Source: Pteria penguin (lineage: Eukaryota; Mollusca; Bivalvia; Pterioida; Pteriidae). Taken from it: a stretch of 64,000 nucleotides of DNA. The stretch spans positions 23,351,034 to 23,415,033 of the forward strand of contig CM068587.1 of the NCBI GenBank assembly GCA_035048485.1. Direction: 5' to 3'. The notes beneath the pieces are model-generated. The model saw only the letters and a program-made list of their open reading frames with translations. It did no database searches and was not told where the DNA came from. Position 1 is the stretch's first letter. The number at the start of each line of letters is the position of its first letter. This document shows positions 12,501 through 22,300 of the stretch, piece by piece. The position numbers and the translations under genes were made by a program.

Positions 12501-13745
12501 ACCCTTGAGGTCCTGAATGACAATTTGCCAGGACTACCCGACAATATTCGACCTAGTAGCACAGGTGGTTACTGGATAGGCTTTGCAATGAAACGTCAGC
12601 ATGGGAAATTTAGTTTCATCGACTTTTGTGCCAACAAACCATGGTTACGCAGCATAATTATGAAGGTGAGAAGGAGTGCTTTAGGATTTTCTTTTGAAAA
12701 GCATGTTACAGTTTTAAAGACAAGCTTTTACAGGAAAACTTGTTTTAACAGTATCCTGTAATTTTAAATACCTGTTTTCTAAGTTTCTGGTGTTAGGGTG
12801 AGACACTAAAAATGGAGGTCCTGTGTCATGGTAGGCTTGGCACATAATGATTCCTCACTGCTTCGAGTGGGTATGTTGCAAAGGTATAAATGTTGCGAAG
12901 GTATAAATTTTCTAAGTTTCTGGTGTTAGGATGAGACACTAAAAATGGAGATCCTGTGTCATGGTAGGTTCACATAAAAGATTCCTCACTGCTATGAGTG
13001 GGTATGTTGCAAAGGTATAAATTTTTATGAAAGCATCAGACAGGTGCTGTCACCATAAACGTGAAATAATTGTGGAATGACGTAAAACAATAATCAACCT
13101 AATTTACTGAAACATAAATCTATGTGTAAAGTTCACCTCTTTATAAATGTCACTTTCGACCTAGTGACCTAGATACACAGGTTTAATGGCACATGGAATA
13201 GATAGAGACCATATTATCCAAGATGTACTGATCTGTGTAGATTAGATAACCTGTACTTCTGTTAAGAGCTGGTTTAGCTCAGTTAGGGTTGAAATAAAAC
13301 ATCTTTTACAGCTCCAAGATATATGGTAGGGATAAATGTTGTAACATTTTTACTTTTTATGAAAAAGACCTAAGCTGACTGGTCTATTTACCTCTGTGTA
13401 TGATGAATCTGTGGATATATCCTCCAAATTGAAGGAGTCCATGTCTTGTCAGGTATCTGCTATACAGAAAGAAGACATGTGGCTAAGCTATATATTTTAA
13501 AAGTTTTGGTTTGTAAATGTTTTTTGTATTTTCAGTTAATACCATTGGATGCTATTCTTGCCATACTTCCAAAGTATGGCTTAATTGTAGAAGTTGATGA
13601 AGCAGGAAAGATTAAAAGAAGTTTACATGACCAGACTGGAAAGATTATTCCCTCAGTCAGTGAGGTGGAAGATAAAAATAATGTGTTATATTTTGGATCA
13701 TACCAACTTCCTTATATGGGCAGGTTATACAAAGATGATATTTAG
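3542..13745 (+). CDS. APMAP: Adipocyte plasma membrane-associated protein-like (strictosidine synthase-like beta-propeller), complete, 9 exons
   Basis: Exons seen: 3542-3642, 7694-7792, 8208-8323, 9146-9238, 9546-9662, 10498-10669, 11586-11720, 12473-12665, 13536-13745. All introns are GT..AG and phases join, giving 1236 nt, 411 aa plus TAG (human APMAP is 416 aa). The predicted protein has a basic cytosolic N-terminus of about 33 residues, one hydrophobic segment at about 36-56 (signal anchor, so type II membrane topology), then a six-bladed beta-propeller of the strictosidine synthase-like family. Family signatures seen include CGRPLGMRLD, TDSSVKWDRR, FANGVQLT, DNIRPSSTGGYW and KRSLHDQTGK. 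Human APMAP is a glycosylated membrane protein with reported arylesterase activity; the substrate here is unknown. An ATG nine bases upstream runs into a stop after seven codons, so 3542 is the start. The donor of exon 3 (GTGTTG) is weak but phase and homology support it. Introns hold several repeats. The gene converges with BCKDHA. Confidence 0.93.
3868..3960. repeat. T-rich low-complexity tract
   Basis: A T/G-rich tract dominated by runs of T inside APMAP intron 1, immediately left of a terminal inverted repeat element. Frames through it encode only Phe/Leu/Val-rich low-complexity sequence. Confidence 0.8.
3961..4886. mobile_element. Non-autonomous TIR DNA element, 926 bp
   Basis: The left end TCAGACTACTATAAGCCAAC (3961) and the reverse complement of the right end (4886), TCAGACTACTTTAAGCCAAC, match. 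The similarity continues imperfectly for about 61 bp (3961-4021 against 4826-4886), including GGGGGATTTTAAGCC. The interior is AT-rich without a transposase. No clean target duplication was found, so the outer limits may be a few bases off. Confidence 0.75.
4455..4505. repeat. ATA/ATT trinucleotide-rich tract
   Basis: Short AAT/ATA trinucleotide microsatellite-like sequence inside the TIR element. Confidence 0.6.
4990..5145. repeat. Dispersed repeat fragment with AAAGGGGGC blocks
   Basis: Contains GGATCCAGAATTTCTGGAAA, GGGGGCCCAC and a second AAAGGGGGCAGACCCCCC block. A related but diverged phrase occurs at about 30660-30710 (GGCGGATTCTGGATTTCAGG then GGGGGG). Class unknown. Confidence 0.4.
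5251..5455 (-). mobile_element. tRNA-derived SINE copy (family A), head truncated
   Basis: Shares the body with the copies at 6788-7079 and 47408-47686: TATATGGTGACGGCATCTGC, CTGATGCATTGCATACAAAT, GACAGAACACCGG and GGGAGCCGAACCTGGGACCT. The segment between the B-box-like and A-box-like blocks is shortened, so the tRNA head is internally deleted. Confidence 0.75.
5456..6787. other. APMAP intron 1, no gene seen
   Basis: AT-rich intron sequence. It contains one copy of a short GAA-tailed repeat (5857-5915, listed separately). Nothing else recognised. Confidence 0.4.
5857..5918 (-). repeat. Short dispersed element with GAA tail (copy 1)
   Basis: Read on the minus strand: ATGAAGTATAAG..CTCAAC then TTTTGAGTACACTTCGTATT then GGAAGAAGAAGAAGAAG. 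Matching copies lie at 32052-32101 and 37048-37114. Confidence 0.7.
6788..7079 (-). mobile_element. tRNA-derived SINE (family A), full length with target duplication
   Basis: Flanked by the direct repeat TGAAATGG (6780-6787 and 7080-7087). On the minus strand the head carries an A box TGGTTCAGTGG and a B-box-like GAGTTTGACTCCC about 30 bases later. A body shared with other copies follows, then a (TCAA)n tail, seen as TTGATTGATTGA on the plus strand. Short open frames here (6811-7082) are SINE sequence, not genes. Confidence 0.88.
7266..7577. repeat. Tandem repeat, 39-bp unit, 8 copies
   Basis: The unit GATAGCTAATATCATTACCA + GAGACTAAGTTATTCAGTA repeats almost perfectly. Period measured between 7321 and 7360. 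It lies in APMAP intron 1 about 120 bp before exon 2. Confidence 0.95.
8430..8760. repeat. Dispersed repeat with TATATCTTTTGAACC and TTGACC motifs
   Basis: Contains two spaced copies of GGCTATATCTTTTGAACCGG-like and CATGGTATTCCTCTTGAC-like phrases. It resembles the TGACCTTGACC-rich repeats elsewhere in the window. Located in APMAP intron 3. Class unknown. Confidence 0.5.
10018..10215 (+). repeat. Dispersed repeat family C (inverted copy at 52125-52392)
   Basis: Begins TATGCCCCAGGATCAATAGA and contains TAACCTTGGCCATAACTTTT and AGACTTCATATTTGACATG. The same phrases occur in reverse complement at 52125-52392, including GCCCCAATCTATCGATCC. No coding capacity seen. Confidence 0.65.
12050..12265 (+). 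mobile_element. Diverged SINE family A copy
   Basis: Head with B-box-like GGCTTCAAGTTCTAC, then GTCCTGTCTTCAAGTGAAAT and TTGTATCACAGTAGATATG, ending near GGCTTATGCTGTCAT. These blocks parallel the order in the better-preserved SINE copies. In APMAP intron 7. Confidence 0.5.
12778..13098 (+). mobile_element. SINE family A fragment with internal tandem duplication
   Basis: TTTCTAAGTTTCTGGTGTTA ... GAGACACTAAAAATGGAG ... GATTCCTCACTGCT ... GAGTGGGTATGTTGCAAAGG occurs twice (12778-12905 and 12906-13025). The SINE 3' part follows: GACAGGTGCTGTCACCATAA ... GACGTAAAACAATAATCAA. Plus orientation, in APMAP intron 8. Confidence 0.7.
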
Positions 13746-14640
13746 TGGAAGCACATAATATTAGAAAAATTTCATTTATAACTATTTATTTATACAGAAA
13801 ATTCTAATAAGAATTTAACATGTTTTGAATCAGTTATTTATATATGTGGAACATTCATTGTAACCAATGTAATTAAATTCGGATCATTATTTTGATATTT
13901 GATTCCGTATGAGCTCATCATGATGATGGTTGGTGAAGAATTCAAGAGGTTCTTAATAAGCAGCTTGTATGTCTCAGTATGCATGGAAAATCAAACATGA
14001 GCAAACCAATCAGTGAAATAGATACATGTTGCAACTTTGTTGTATAATTTGGCCAAATTACTTTCTTTATTATTCCCACATTCCAGTAGGAAGCTTTGTA
14101 TATTAGAGGAAAATGCAGTATAATTTATATATATAACTGTTTTGTTATTGTAAAGTATCGATTCTTGTTGAATCTCTACGTGTAACACAAATGGCATTAT
14201 CGATAAATTCACAAATTATTTTATGTAGTTATAAATTTGCAAAAATTTTGATATTAAATGATTGCACATATTTATACATTATATGCAGTATCTTTATACC
14301 ATGTATTCTCTAGAGTTTGAAAGAGGCTGCAGTGCAATATTTCAGTCCACTTCATAGTTTATGTTATTATTAGTAAAATTTGTTCAAAAACACATCCACA
14401 ACTAGTCACAATGTTTATTATATTGGATATACAACATACTTGTCAAATGAAAGCGTTGAGGCTGTTTAAAAGAAGACTGCTGCAATATTTTGCTCTATCT
14501 ACGATTATAAAGTTTCCATTAGTATTAACAACTTAGGTTATTCCATTTTCATACCACATAGTAAAAAGTTTGTTCAGAAGTGGAATCATGTATTGCCTTG
14601 CCATATTAAGGTGCTTATAAGTCTGAAATGTGAATAAAGT
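13746..14640 (+). other. Probable APMAP 3' UTR and end region
   Basis: AT-rich noncoding sequence after the APMAP stop. The first canonical AATAAA downstream that I see is at 14633-14638 (TGTGAATAAAGTAG), a candidate poly(A) signal. Extent of the UTR is inferred. Confidence 0.35.
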
Positions 14641-15344
14641 AGCAGGCTATCACATGTATAATATTTATAAGGTATCTGTATATACCTCTAGTTGTTTCGT
14701 ACCCTCTGCTTTCAGTATTCTATATAAGACCTCCATATACAATGTATGTATGTAGTGTAATCGGTGTAAGCCCTTCTTATGTCACTAATTTGTGTTGGCC
14801 TTCTTGATGTTGGAAGAGTGATTTTTGCAATTTCATTAAGTCCCTCTTTACAGTGTTCACAAAAACTCGTTAGCCAGACTCCCAGGGCTATCAAATTCTA
14901 GCTTGGGCTTTTGGGTAACTCAAGTAGCAAGTAAAAATCTGTTGAGCACGACCATTTAAATGCTGTTGAAATTGTGAACTGTAGCAAACATTAGCATGGC
15001 ATAATCTGAATTAATTAGATGCTTGTTAGTATAGAACAATACATAAACTGAGACAAAGAACTGAATGATGAAGTGTTGTCCATGATGAATCACAAGTGAT
15101 TAATGCCTTTGATTTTACAATTCTCATTAGAATTCAGAATTAAGCAGGAATTAAAAGAGAGCATAATTGTGTTTAAACTAGCAAAAAACTGATTTAGCAA
15201 GAAAGTATGACCTCACTAGTCTTGTTGGTTAATGGTCTAATCATATTTTGAAGAGAAAGTTCTTGCATTTTGAATTTGAGTAGGCTGTCCTTATGATTGT
15301 AGCGTTATCTGTGTATGTCTTCCTTATATTTGTAATGTATTTTG
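14641..15344. other. Intergenic, no gene seen
   Basis: AT-rich sequence between the APMAP end and the 33-bp array. A diverged single unit similar to that array (TGTAGTGTAATCGGTGTAAG) sits near 14750-14790. Nothing else recognised. Confidence 0.35.
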
Positions 15345-15600
15345 TGTAGTACTCCTTATGCTTTTAGTGTTATGTCCTTTTTATGTTTGTAGTGTAATGT
15401 GGAGACCCTCCTTATGTTTGCAGTGTAATGTACAAGATTTCCCCTTGTTGTTGAGGTCCTCCTTGTGTTTGTAGTGTAATCTCTGTAGGCCCTCCTCATC
15501 TTTGTGGTGTAATGTGTGTAGGCCCTCCTCATGTTTGTAGTGTAATGTGTGAAGGCCCTCCTCATGTTTATAGTGTAATGTTTAGGCCTGCCTTATGTTT
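15345..15600. repeat. Tandem repeat, about 33-bp unit, about 8 copies
   Basis: Units of CCCTCCTCATGTTTGTAGTG + TAATGTGTGTAGG with point changes and small indels. In one minus-strand frame it yields a meaningless 11-residue repeat of the type MRRAYTHYTTN. Confidence 0.85.
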
Positions 15601-16548
15601 TTATACACCTGTGTTTTAATGTGTGATAGACACTCATATTTAAGTTCAGATTTTTTTTTACAGATATGTAGTTTAGTATTGTTTTGAAAAATGTTTATTC
15701 ACTAATGGTGCATTTATCACATGATTTTGAATCCAACTGTTAACCTTAGTATTATATTATATATAGGAAAATAATAAATTTAATCTACTTAGATATATAA
15801 TTTCTGTATTAACTGTTGTGTAGTCTATATATATGTGTTATAATTCATGGCTATGGTGGCTCAGTAGAGGGCCAGATAGATTCATGTCTTAAGATTTCAG
15901 ATGGGATCCTTAAATACCCCTCATACACCACTGCCTAATTATGGTGTCTTTATAGAATGTTAAACTTGAGAGGATGTCATACATATATTGGTATACGACA
16001 CCATTATGATGTGTAATATCATATTTAAGCAAGAGACTGGAGTATATAGACCTTTCAGGAGATTTTTTGTAATAAACTTTATCAGAGAATTGCTCTAAGA
16101 CCATAGATTTTGTGTTATGCTCCAAACAAAATTTAGGTATGAACTAGAGCATGTTTGTGAAACATATACCCCCCTGCTGTGGGTTATAGCAACAACAAAG
16201 CTTTCCTGACTAATGTTTTACCGTATTCACTCGTGTATAGTACGCATCCGTGTATAATACGCACCCCCAACTTTCGGAAAATAATTGGAGAAAAAGTCTA
16301 CATCTCGTGTATAATACGCAGGTAAAATTGCCGGATAAGCAAGTGATCAAGAACCTCAAGTTTACATAGAAACAATCTCTATATTACAGATTTCTCTTTA
16401 CAGAAAACACGATTGGTTACGCGCCTGAACCTTAGGATATTCAATGAATGGAATAAACCCAACTTCCGTAATAAAATTTATTTGTGATCCAGTAACTGTG
16501 TTGATAGAAAGAAAACTAAAGAATTGTGAATAAAATTGTAATTAGTAT

Positions 16549-16583
16549 CAGGGACGTGTATATATGTGGTATGTACGTCCCTG
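16549..16583. mobile_element. Micro-hairpin insertion 1 (35 bp)
   Basis: Starts CAGGGACGTGTATATA and ends TATGTACGTCCCTG, so the ends are inverted repeats. Flanked by TTAGTAT (16542-16548) and TTAGTAC (16584-16590), a 6/7 match. Same family as 16611-16641 and 27720-27765. Confidence 0.75.
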
Positions 16584-16610
16584 TTAGTACTCTTGATAAA
16601 ATACCGATAA

Positions 16611-16641
16611 CAGGGACGTATATATCTAATATACGTCCCTG
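16611..16641. mobile_element. Micro-hairpin insertion 2 (31 bp)
   Basis: Perfect 13-bp arms CAGGGACGTATAT and ATATACGTCCCTG around a 5-base loop ATCTA. Flanked by identical CCGATAA on both sides (16604-16610 and 16642-16648), a 7-bp target-site duplication. Confidence 0.8.
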
Positions 16642-17204
16642 CCGATAATGAAGCACAGCCGTCATTTTCTATATATTTTACACTCGTTGTCCCGAAGTGT
16701 CAATCTTTGTACAAAATAAATTGATTAACACAGCAGTAAAGGTAGAAGAAATGCGAACAACCAATTATCCCAGCAGGGTGTACGGCGATGGCTGATTGTT
16801 TGACCGCGAAGCCATTTCACCTTGATCGACGATAAGATAATTGGATTGCATCGGCACTTGTCATTTTAAAATATGCTATTCTCATTTGAAAAAAACATGT
16901 TCATTTCAGCGCATATTGTAAAGTGTTCAACACAAGGAAGTAACACTGAAATGATAATCTCTTTATCAAGTGTCTAAAATCCATTTCAGTGGTCAAGTGG
17001 GGGTTCCCAAACTGTAATGGTAATGTTTTGATCGTTGTCAGCGGACATTTACGGCAATATCGCTACGGAAATATGAATTCTTATGTCTGGAAAAAAGGTT
17101 CTTGTTTTAGATCTTGTGTATAATACGCACCTGGAAAGTCGAAGTCAGATTTTATGAAAAAAAAAAAAGTGCGTATTATACACGAGTGAATACGGTAATT
17201 ATAA

Positions 17205-17725
17205 GTTTCATGGGCCATAACTCTAATCAATATTACCAATAGTTCTCTTTCCTTTTGCCATATTGACCCTCAAACCTGTAGGCATCCATTACTTTTGATA
17301 AGATTTTAAATTACATGTTTAAAAGAACTTGATACATCAAATATATGATAATATATGAAAATCACCTGGAAACCAATAATTTCAAACTTTTCCATCAACT
17401 CTGACCTTAACCCGACCTTTTGACCCCAAAATCAACAGGGCTTTTTCCCTCTTGATACATAAGCATATATTCAAGTTTGGTTTGAATATTATGAAAGGTA
17501 ATTGAGTTATCATCTGGTAACTAATAATTACAGTCTATTTTCGTTAGCTGTGACCTTGATCCTTTGACCTTTTGATCTCATAATAAATAAGGTTCTTCCT
17601 CTCTTTATAAGTAAGCATATTGAATACTATGAAAAGTCCTAAAGTTTTGAGTTATCATCCGGAAACCAAATGCGTGAAGGAAGGACAGACAAAACAAACA
17701 GCCAATGTCCCCTGCCATATCTGGC
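17205..17725. repeat. Dispersed repeat family B (TGACCTT / GAGTTATCATCTGGAAACC)
   Basis: Contains two internal cycles of a phrase set: CTTTTGACCCCAAAATCAAC, GGGCTTTTTCCCTCTTGAT, AAGCATATATTCAAGTTTGG, TTGAGTTATCATCTGGTAAC. It ends with CTGCCATATCTGGCAGGGCA. Copies of the same phrase order are at 20200-20630 and 61990-62290. Noncoding. Confidence 0.65.
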
Positions 17726-19384
17726 AGGGCATAAAAAATGACAAAGGACAATAACTCCTAAATTATGCAAAAGAGAGATATGGTTTTTGTGCACTGCACT
17801 TCTCAACAAGATCTATCTACCTATGAAATTTCACGTTGATACCTCTCATAGCTTTTGTTATGCTCTGGACAAAATTATAAGGGAGGGACAGACAAAGTGG
17901 TGACTATATGCTCTCCCTCTGAGGAGAATAAAAATAGCGGCACTAATGGAAAAGTCTTGTTATAAGGAAATACATATTTACAACATCAGGGCTGTGCCTG
18001 TAATTCCTCCAAAGTTATGATCAATATGCAGGTTCTGCAGAAGATTCATTCCGCAAATCTTTGCTTCTTGGGTCATAAAAATTGACAAACAGAGATCAAA
18101 ACAGCTTATCATATGTAGGCATAACATCAGAATTTGGTTGAAGGAGGAAGTAAAAATGTTTTAAACTTAACACATTTATTTGTCTTCAATTACAATAATC
18201 AAACTGAAAAAGACTAGGCAAATATGCTAAATGAAATGCCGCCTTGTTTCAATGCAAAAGTTGATACATATCAATAGATTTATATACCTTGATTTTTAAG
18301 TGCTTTAATTCTGTGGCCATGCTCACAGATAATCACCAATTCTACATAGTGTGGAAGTATCTTAGAAATCATAGATATTAATACATTTTATACAGCTTAA
18401 TTACGTCAATAATAAAAACAAAATTAACCATAATGTCATACCTCTATATACATGCAAGGTAAACAGAAGCTAGTCGAGATTCATTTCATGAAAGCAGATC
18501 TAAGTACAAGAAATACAGTAAAATAAGGCAACAGTGAGTAGCATATTTAAACACCACAAGTGACAGCTCATAAAAACTTTGGGCTCAGCAGCAGCTGGAA
18601 TTGTACTTTTTGGGGATACATGTTTATCAGTACACAACAGTGTTCTTGTAGTACGAGTCACAATCACTGAAGTGCATATAAAACAGCACAAATATGAACA
18701 TATACCAGTACATGGCAAGAGTATAGCATTAAAATATAACTCCTATTGGATAATAAGGTTTATCTTATCTGAAACCTACACTGATCTCCTATAGACTTTG
18801 ATGTTTATAACAAATTCCTTCATACACTTTATCAAGAATTTTTTACGTAATATAACAAACCATGTTCATTGTGAGATGATAATTGATGTAACTGTAAAAT
18901 TCTTTTTTTGTTTTTGTAAATACCAAGACCCTTTACACAAGGTTCAGTACAATACATATGGTATAAGCTTGAATATCTGTAAATAAAAGAAACATTTTCT
19001 CATCACTGCAAGGATTCATACAGTTACACATACACAAATCAGATAGCATTTTTCTACAGAGACATAATTGGGAAAACCTATATATTCAGTGGTGTATTCA
19101 AATGGCAAAATGCTCTGTAGTGCTTCAGCTTTAATTTTTCCTTCAGAGTACTTCCTCAAAATTAGTGGTACATATTTCATACCACCAAAAAACACTGAAA
19201 CTTGAACCATTGGTATACAAATCTATTTTCACAGAATACTGTAAAGTGCTCCATGGCAATTTGCCATTTGAATGCCTCCTTGGTATGTATCCCCAAAAAG
19301 GGGAATCTGCCCTCTAGCAACCTGAGTATTTGGGATTCCATGATTATCACATTTTTTGTCCTTTATTTTCTTTTTGCTATACTT
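17726..19384. other. APMAP-BCKDHA convergent intergenic interval
   Basis: AT-rich sequence downstream of both genes, with a partial repeat of family B type to about 18000. Probably includes some BCKDHA 3' UTR: minus-strand AATAAA signals occur at about 19362-19368 and near 18173. No gene recognised; short open frames at 18500-18986 show no family resemblance. Confidence 0.4.
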
Positions 19385-22300
19385 TCATGACGACATTGAT
19401 TCATGTTCATTCAGGGGATATTTGTCTTTGTGCTTGTTAACATGATTTTTCATTTCTTGCATCTGTGTTTGCAAATTCTTTGGCATTTTATCATAAACAT
19501 CAACAAATAAAAGTTCTGGATTTGGTTTCTTTTTCTTTTCAGCTTTTGCAAATGCTGTCATTACCTAAAATGAAAATAAGAAGATTTTGCATTAGCCCTA
19601 TGCTGTGTAAAATGTCAGATACAACTTTCAAATCAACTGGTACTTTGACATTTCCTACTTTCTTTCTGTAGTGTAAATATGACTCTAGAGTGTACTGTTC
19701 CAAGGAAGACGTGTTGCCGAGAAGATGCATGTAGTTATTATAAAGGTGTGAAAGACAGATGGGAAAACAATAGACAGAATGATCTCTAATGATCCCATAT
19801 TTCATGGGCAATAGAGAAATGTTATTAATACTCCAAATTTTTATACATTTTATTAGTGCAATATGTATGTAAAATTCTGTTAAACCTCTAAATTTTTCTG
19901 ACAAGAATCTGACCATTTTCTTGGACTCTTCCTTCCACTGATTTTCCTGATCTTCACTCCACCAGCCTTGATTGACCATGTAACTTCGTAATCTACCCAC
20001 TGGACTTTGTGCATCCCAAGTGACGACTTCTCCCTGTTTTCGGTACATTGAACTATCGTCTGATGTGCTGTGATGACCTATCCTGTATATTCAGTAAAAA
20101 ATTATACAAACTTTTCACGTAAACCAGTATTTAAAACTAGAGCATGTTTGTAAAACATCTATGCCACTGTTGTGGACTTAATTCATTGGAGCCATAAAGC
20201 TCTCTGAGTTTAAATGTATTCGTGGGCCAAAACTCCTATAAACCATCACCAGAAGAGACCTTGGCCTCTGACCTGCAAATCAAACCAATAACTTCAGTCT
20301 ATTATAACTAGTGGTGACCCTGACTTTTGAATTAAGAACTCCAAAATCAACAGATAATTTCCTCTTTTGATAAGTATCCATGTATCTAAATTTAGTCTGG
20401 ATAAGATGCAAGAAATTTGAGTTATCATCTGGAAACAAAGAACTGCAATCTATTTTTACAAGTAGTGACCTTAATTTTTCACCTGTTGAACTCAAAATCA
20501 ATAGACATTTTCCTGTTTTGATAAGTATCCATATATCTAAACTTTGTATGGACAGGACAGAATGACAGGAAGATGGACAAACCAAACACTTAAAAGCCCC
20601 CAGTCAAGCCTGCTAGGGGCATTAAATACATCAAAGAAAATACCACTGGCCTGAACTAAGTCATATACTAGGATAGGACATTACTCACTTTCTTATAGTA
20701 AATTCTAAAGCAATAACTGTATACATTAGCCAGGCCCTTAGGATCTATATCCTTTTTTCATGTTCTAAATATTTCAGCTATGAAAATCCATCTACTTGAA
20801 ATAATCATTTATATTATACAGGTATCCTCCCACACAAACGACAACCTTACGCAAAGATCCGTGCCAACGAGCAAGATTTAAGTTGTTAACTTGTTTCTTA
20901 ATTATTGTAAAATAAATAAAGTTTAAATTTTAAATTTATCATATACATATGCTAACCCTCAATGACATTAGATATTACCTGTAGGTCATAGCCTCTATAA
21001 GTACAGGTCTGCTCTCATTGACACAGATATCACGTGCTGCTTTTGTTGCATTATATACAGCAAATACATCATTACCATCTACACGTATGGCATTCATACC
21101 ATACCCTGTGCCTCTACTAGCTGCAAATATTTCAAAGAAAAAGCTCTGAAGTAAAACACACTGAACAAGTGCAATAAAAACAATACAAAATAAGTATGTC
21201 CCTTAATTTCAAGACAGCAATTTTCTGTAAAGGGGAAAAATTATATACTAAACTTCATTGTGTGCCAAAAAGACCAGCCTGATTCAAAAACGCTATTAAA
21301 CAAGACTTGTCGATGACAACATAGCTCGCCAGGGGGGGCAATGTCAGAGGGAAAGCATGTATTTTCAATGTTTTCAATGTCAAGTCCAAGGTAAAGGTCA
21401 CAAGTTAACCACATAAAAGCTCCAGTAACAGTGAATCTAAAAGAGAAATCCCAAACTCTAATATTTCAAAAGGAAGTATTGGTTTAAAAGATATAGCCAA
21501 GATTAAAGTTTTTGAAAAGTAGGTCAAAGTCCATAGTCAAGTTGACAAGGTCAAAAGTCATTATATCAAATGAAAGCCCTTGTCATGAGCAACCTATGTG
21601 TGAAGCATCAAAGCTCTACCACTAATGGCTCAAAAGATACAGCATCAGTTTTTTGTGCATGAGAATGCAGACACACGGGGTATGACAATAGCTCTCCAGA
21701 CATTTTGTCCTGGCTTAATTCACTATATCAGGGGCAAGACCAGAATATAAAACCCAGGTGTACACTTTCAAGTTAGACCCTTTCATATACCATCACCAAA
21801 TTACCTGCTAAAGTTATGTACCTTTCATTGACAGAGAGAAGAAACAGAGAGAAGTTTTTTTTACCATGTCCATTTTTCCTACCCCAGGGGGGCATTAAAA
21901 AACTAACTTACCAACAGAAAAGTCTTGTCATAAGGAATACACATGTGACAAATGAAAGCCCTATCTCTTACAGTTGAAAAATGTAAAATGTTAAAAGTTT
22001 TTTTTTCACCACAGATAAACAGACAGGCCAAAAACTAGATGCCCCTGAATCTTTAATTTCAGGGGGGTTAAAACAGTATTTGAAAACAAATCCTTTGATG
22101 AATCATAAAGTATAAAATAGACTATCCCTTCTTGTTGCTGTTCTAGTTATCTCTGTAATACTGAAAAATACATATTGATATCATTTTCTCTTAGAATATT
22201 TTCTATACGGATATAGCCCATAATTCTTACCAATGCCATCTCCCCGGTATTGGTCACTTACAGGTGTTGATATAGCATAACCATTGTTTCGACTGAAAGC

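Larger units (their letters stand above)
16221..17195. mobile_element. Non-autonomous TIR element with TA duplication (Tc1/mariner- or pogo-like), 975 bp
   Basis: The left end CCGTATTCACTCGTGTATAG and the reverse complement of the right end CCGTATTCACTCGTGTATAA match. Both run on into TACGCA, and similar ATAATACGCA phrases recur inside both ends. TA flanks both sides (16219-16220, 17196-17197), as expected for TA-targeting superfamilies. No transposase frame remains. It carries two nested micro-hairpin insertions at 16549-16583 and 16611-16641. Confidence 0.85.

Noticed and set aside
13262..13290. Possible tRNA gene (TTTAGCTCAGTTAGGG)
   Set aside because: Only an A-box-like phrase; no B box or matching acceptor stem follows.
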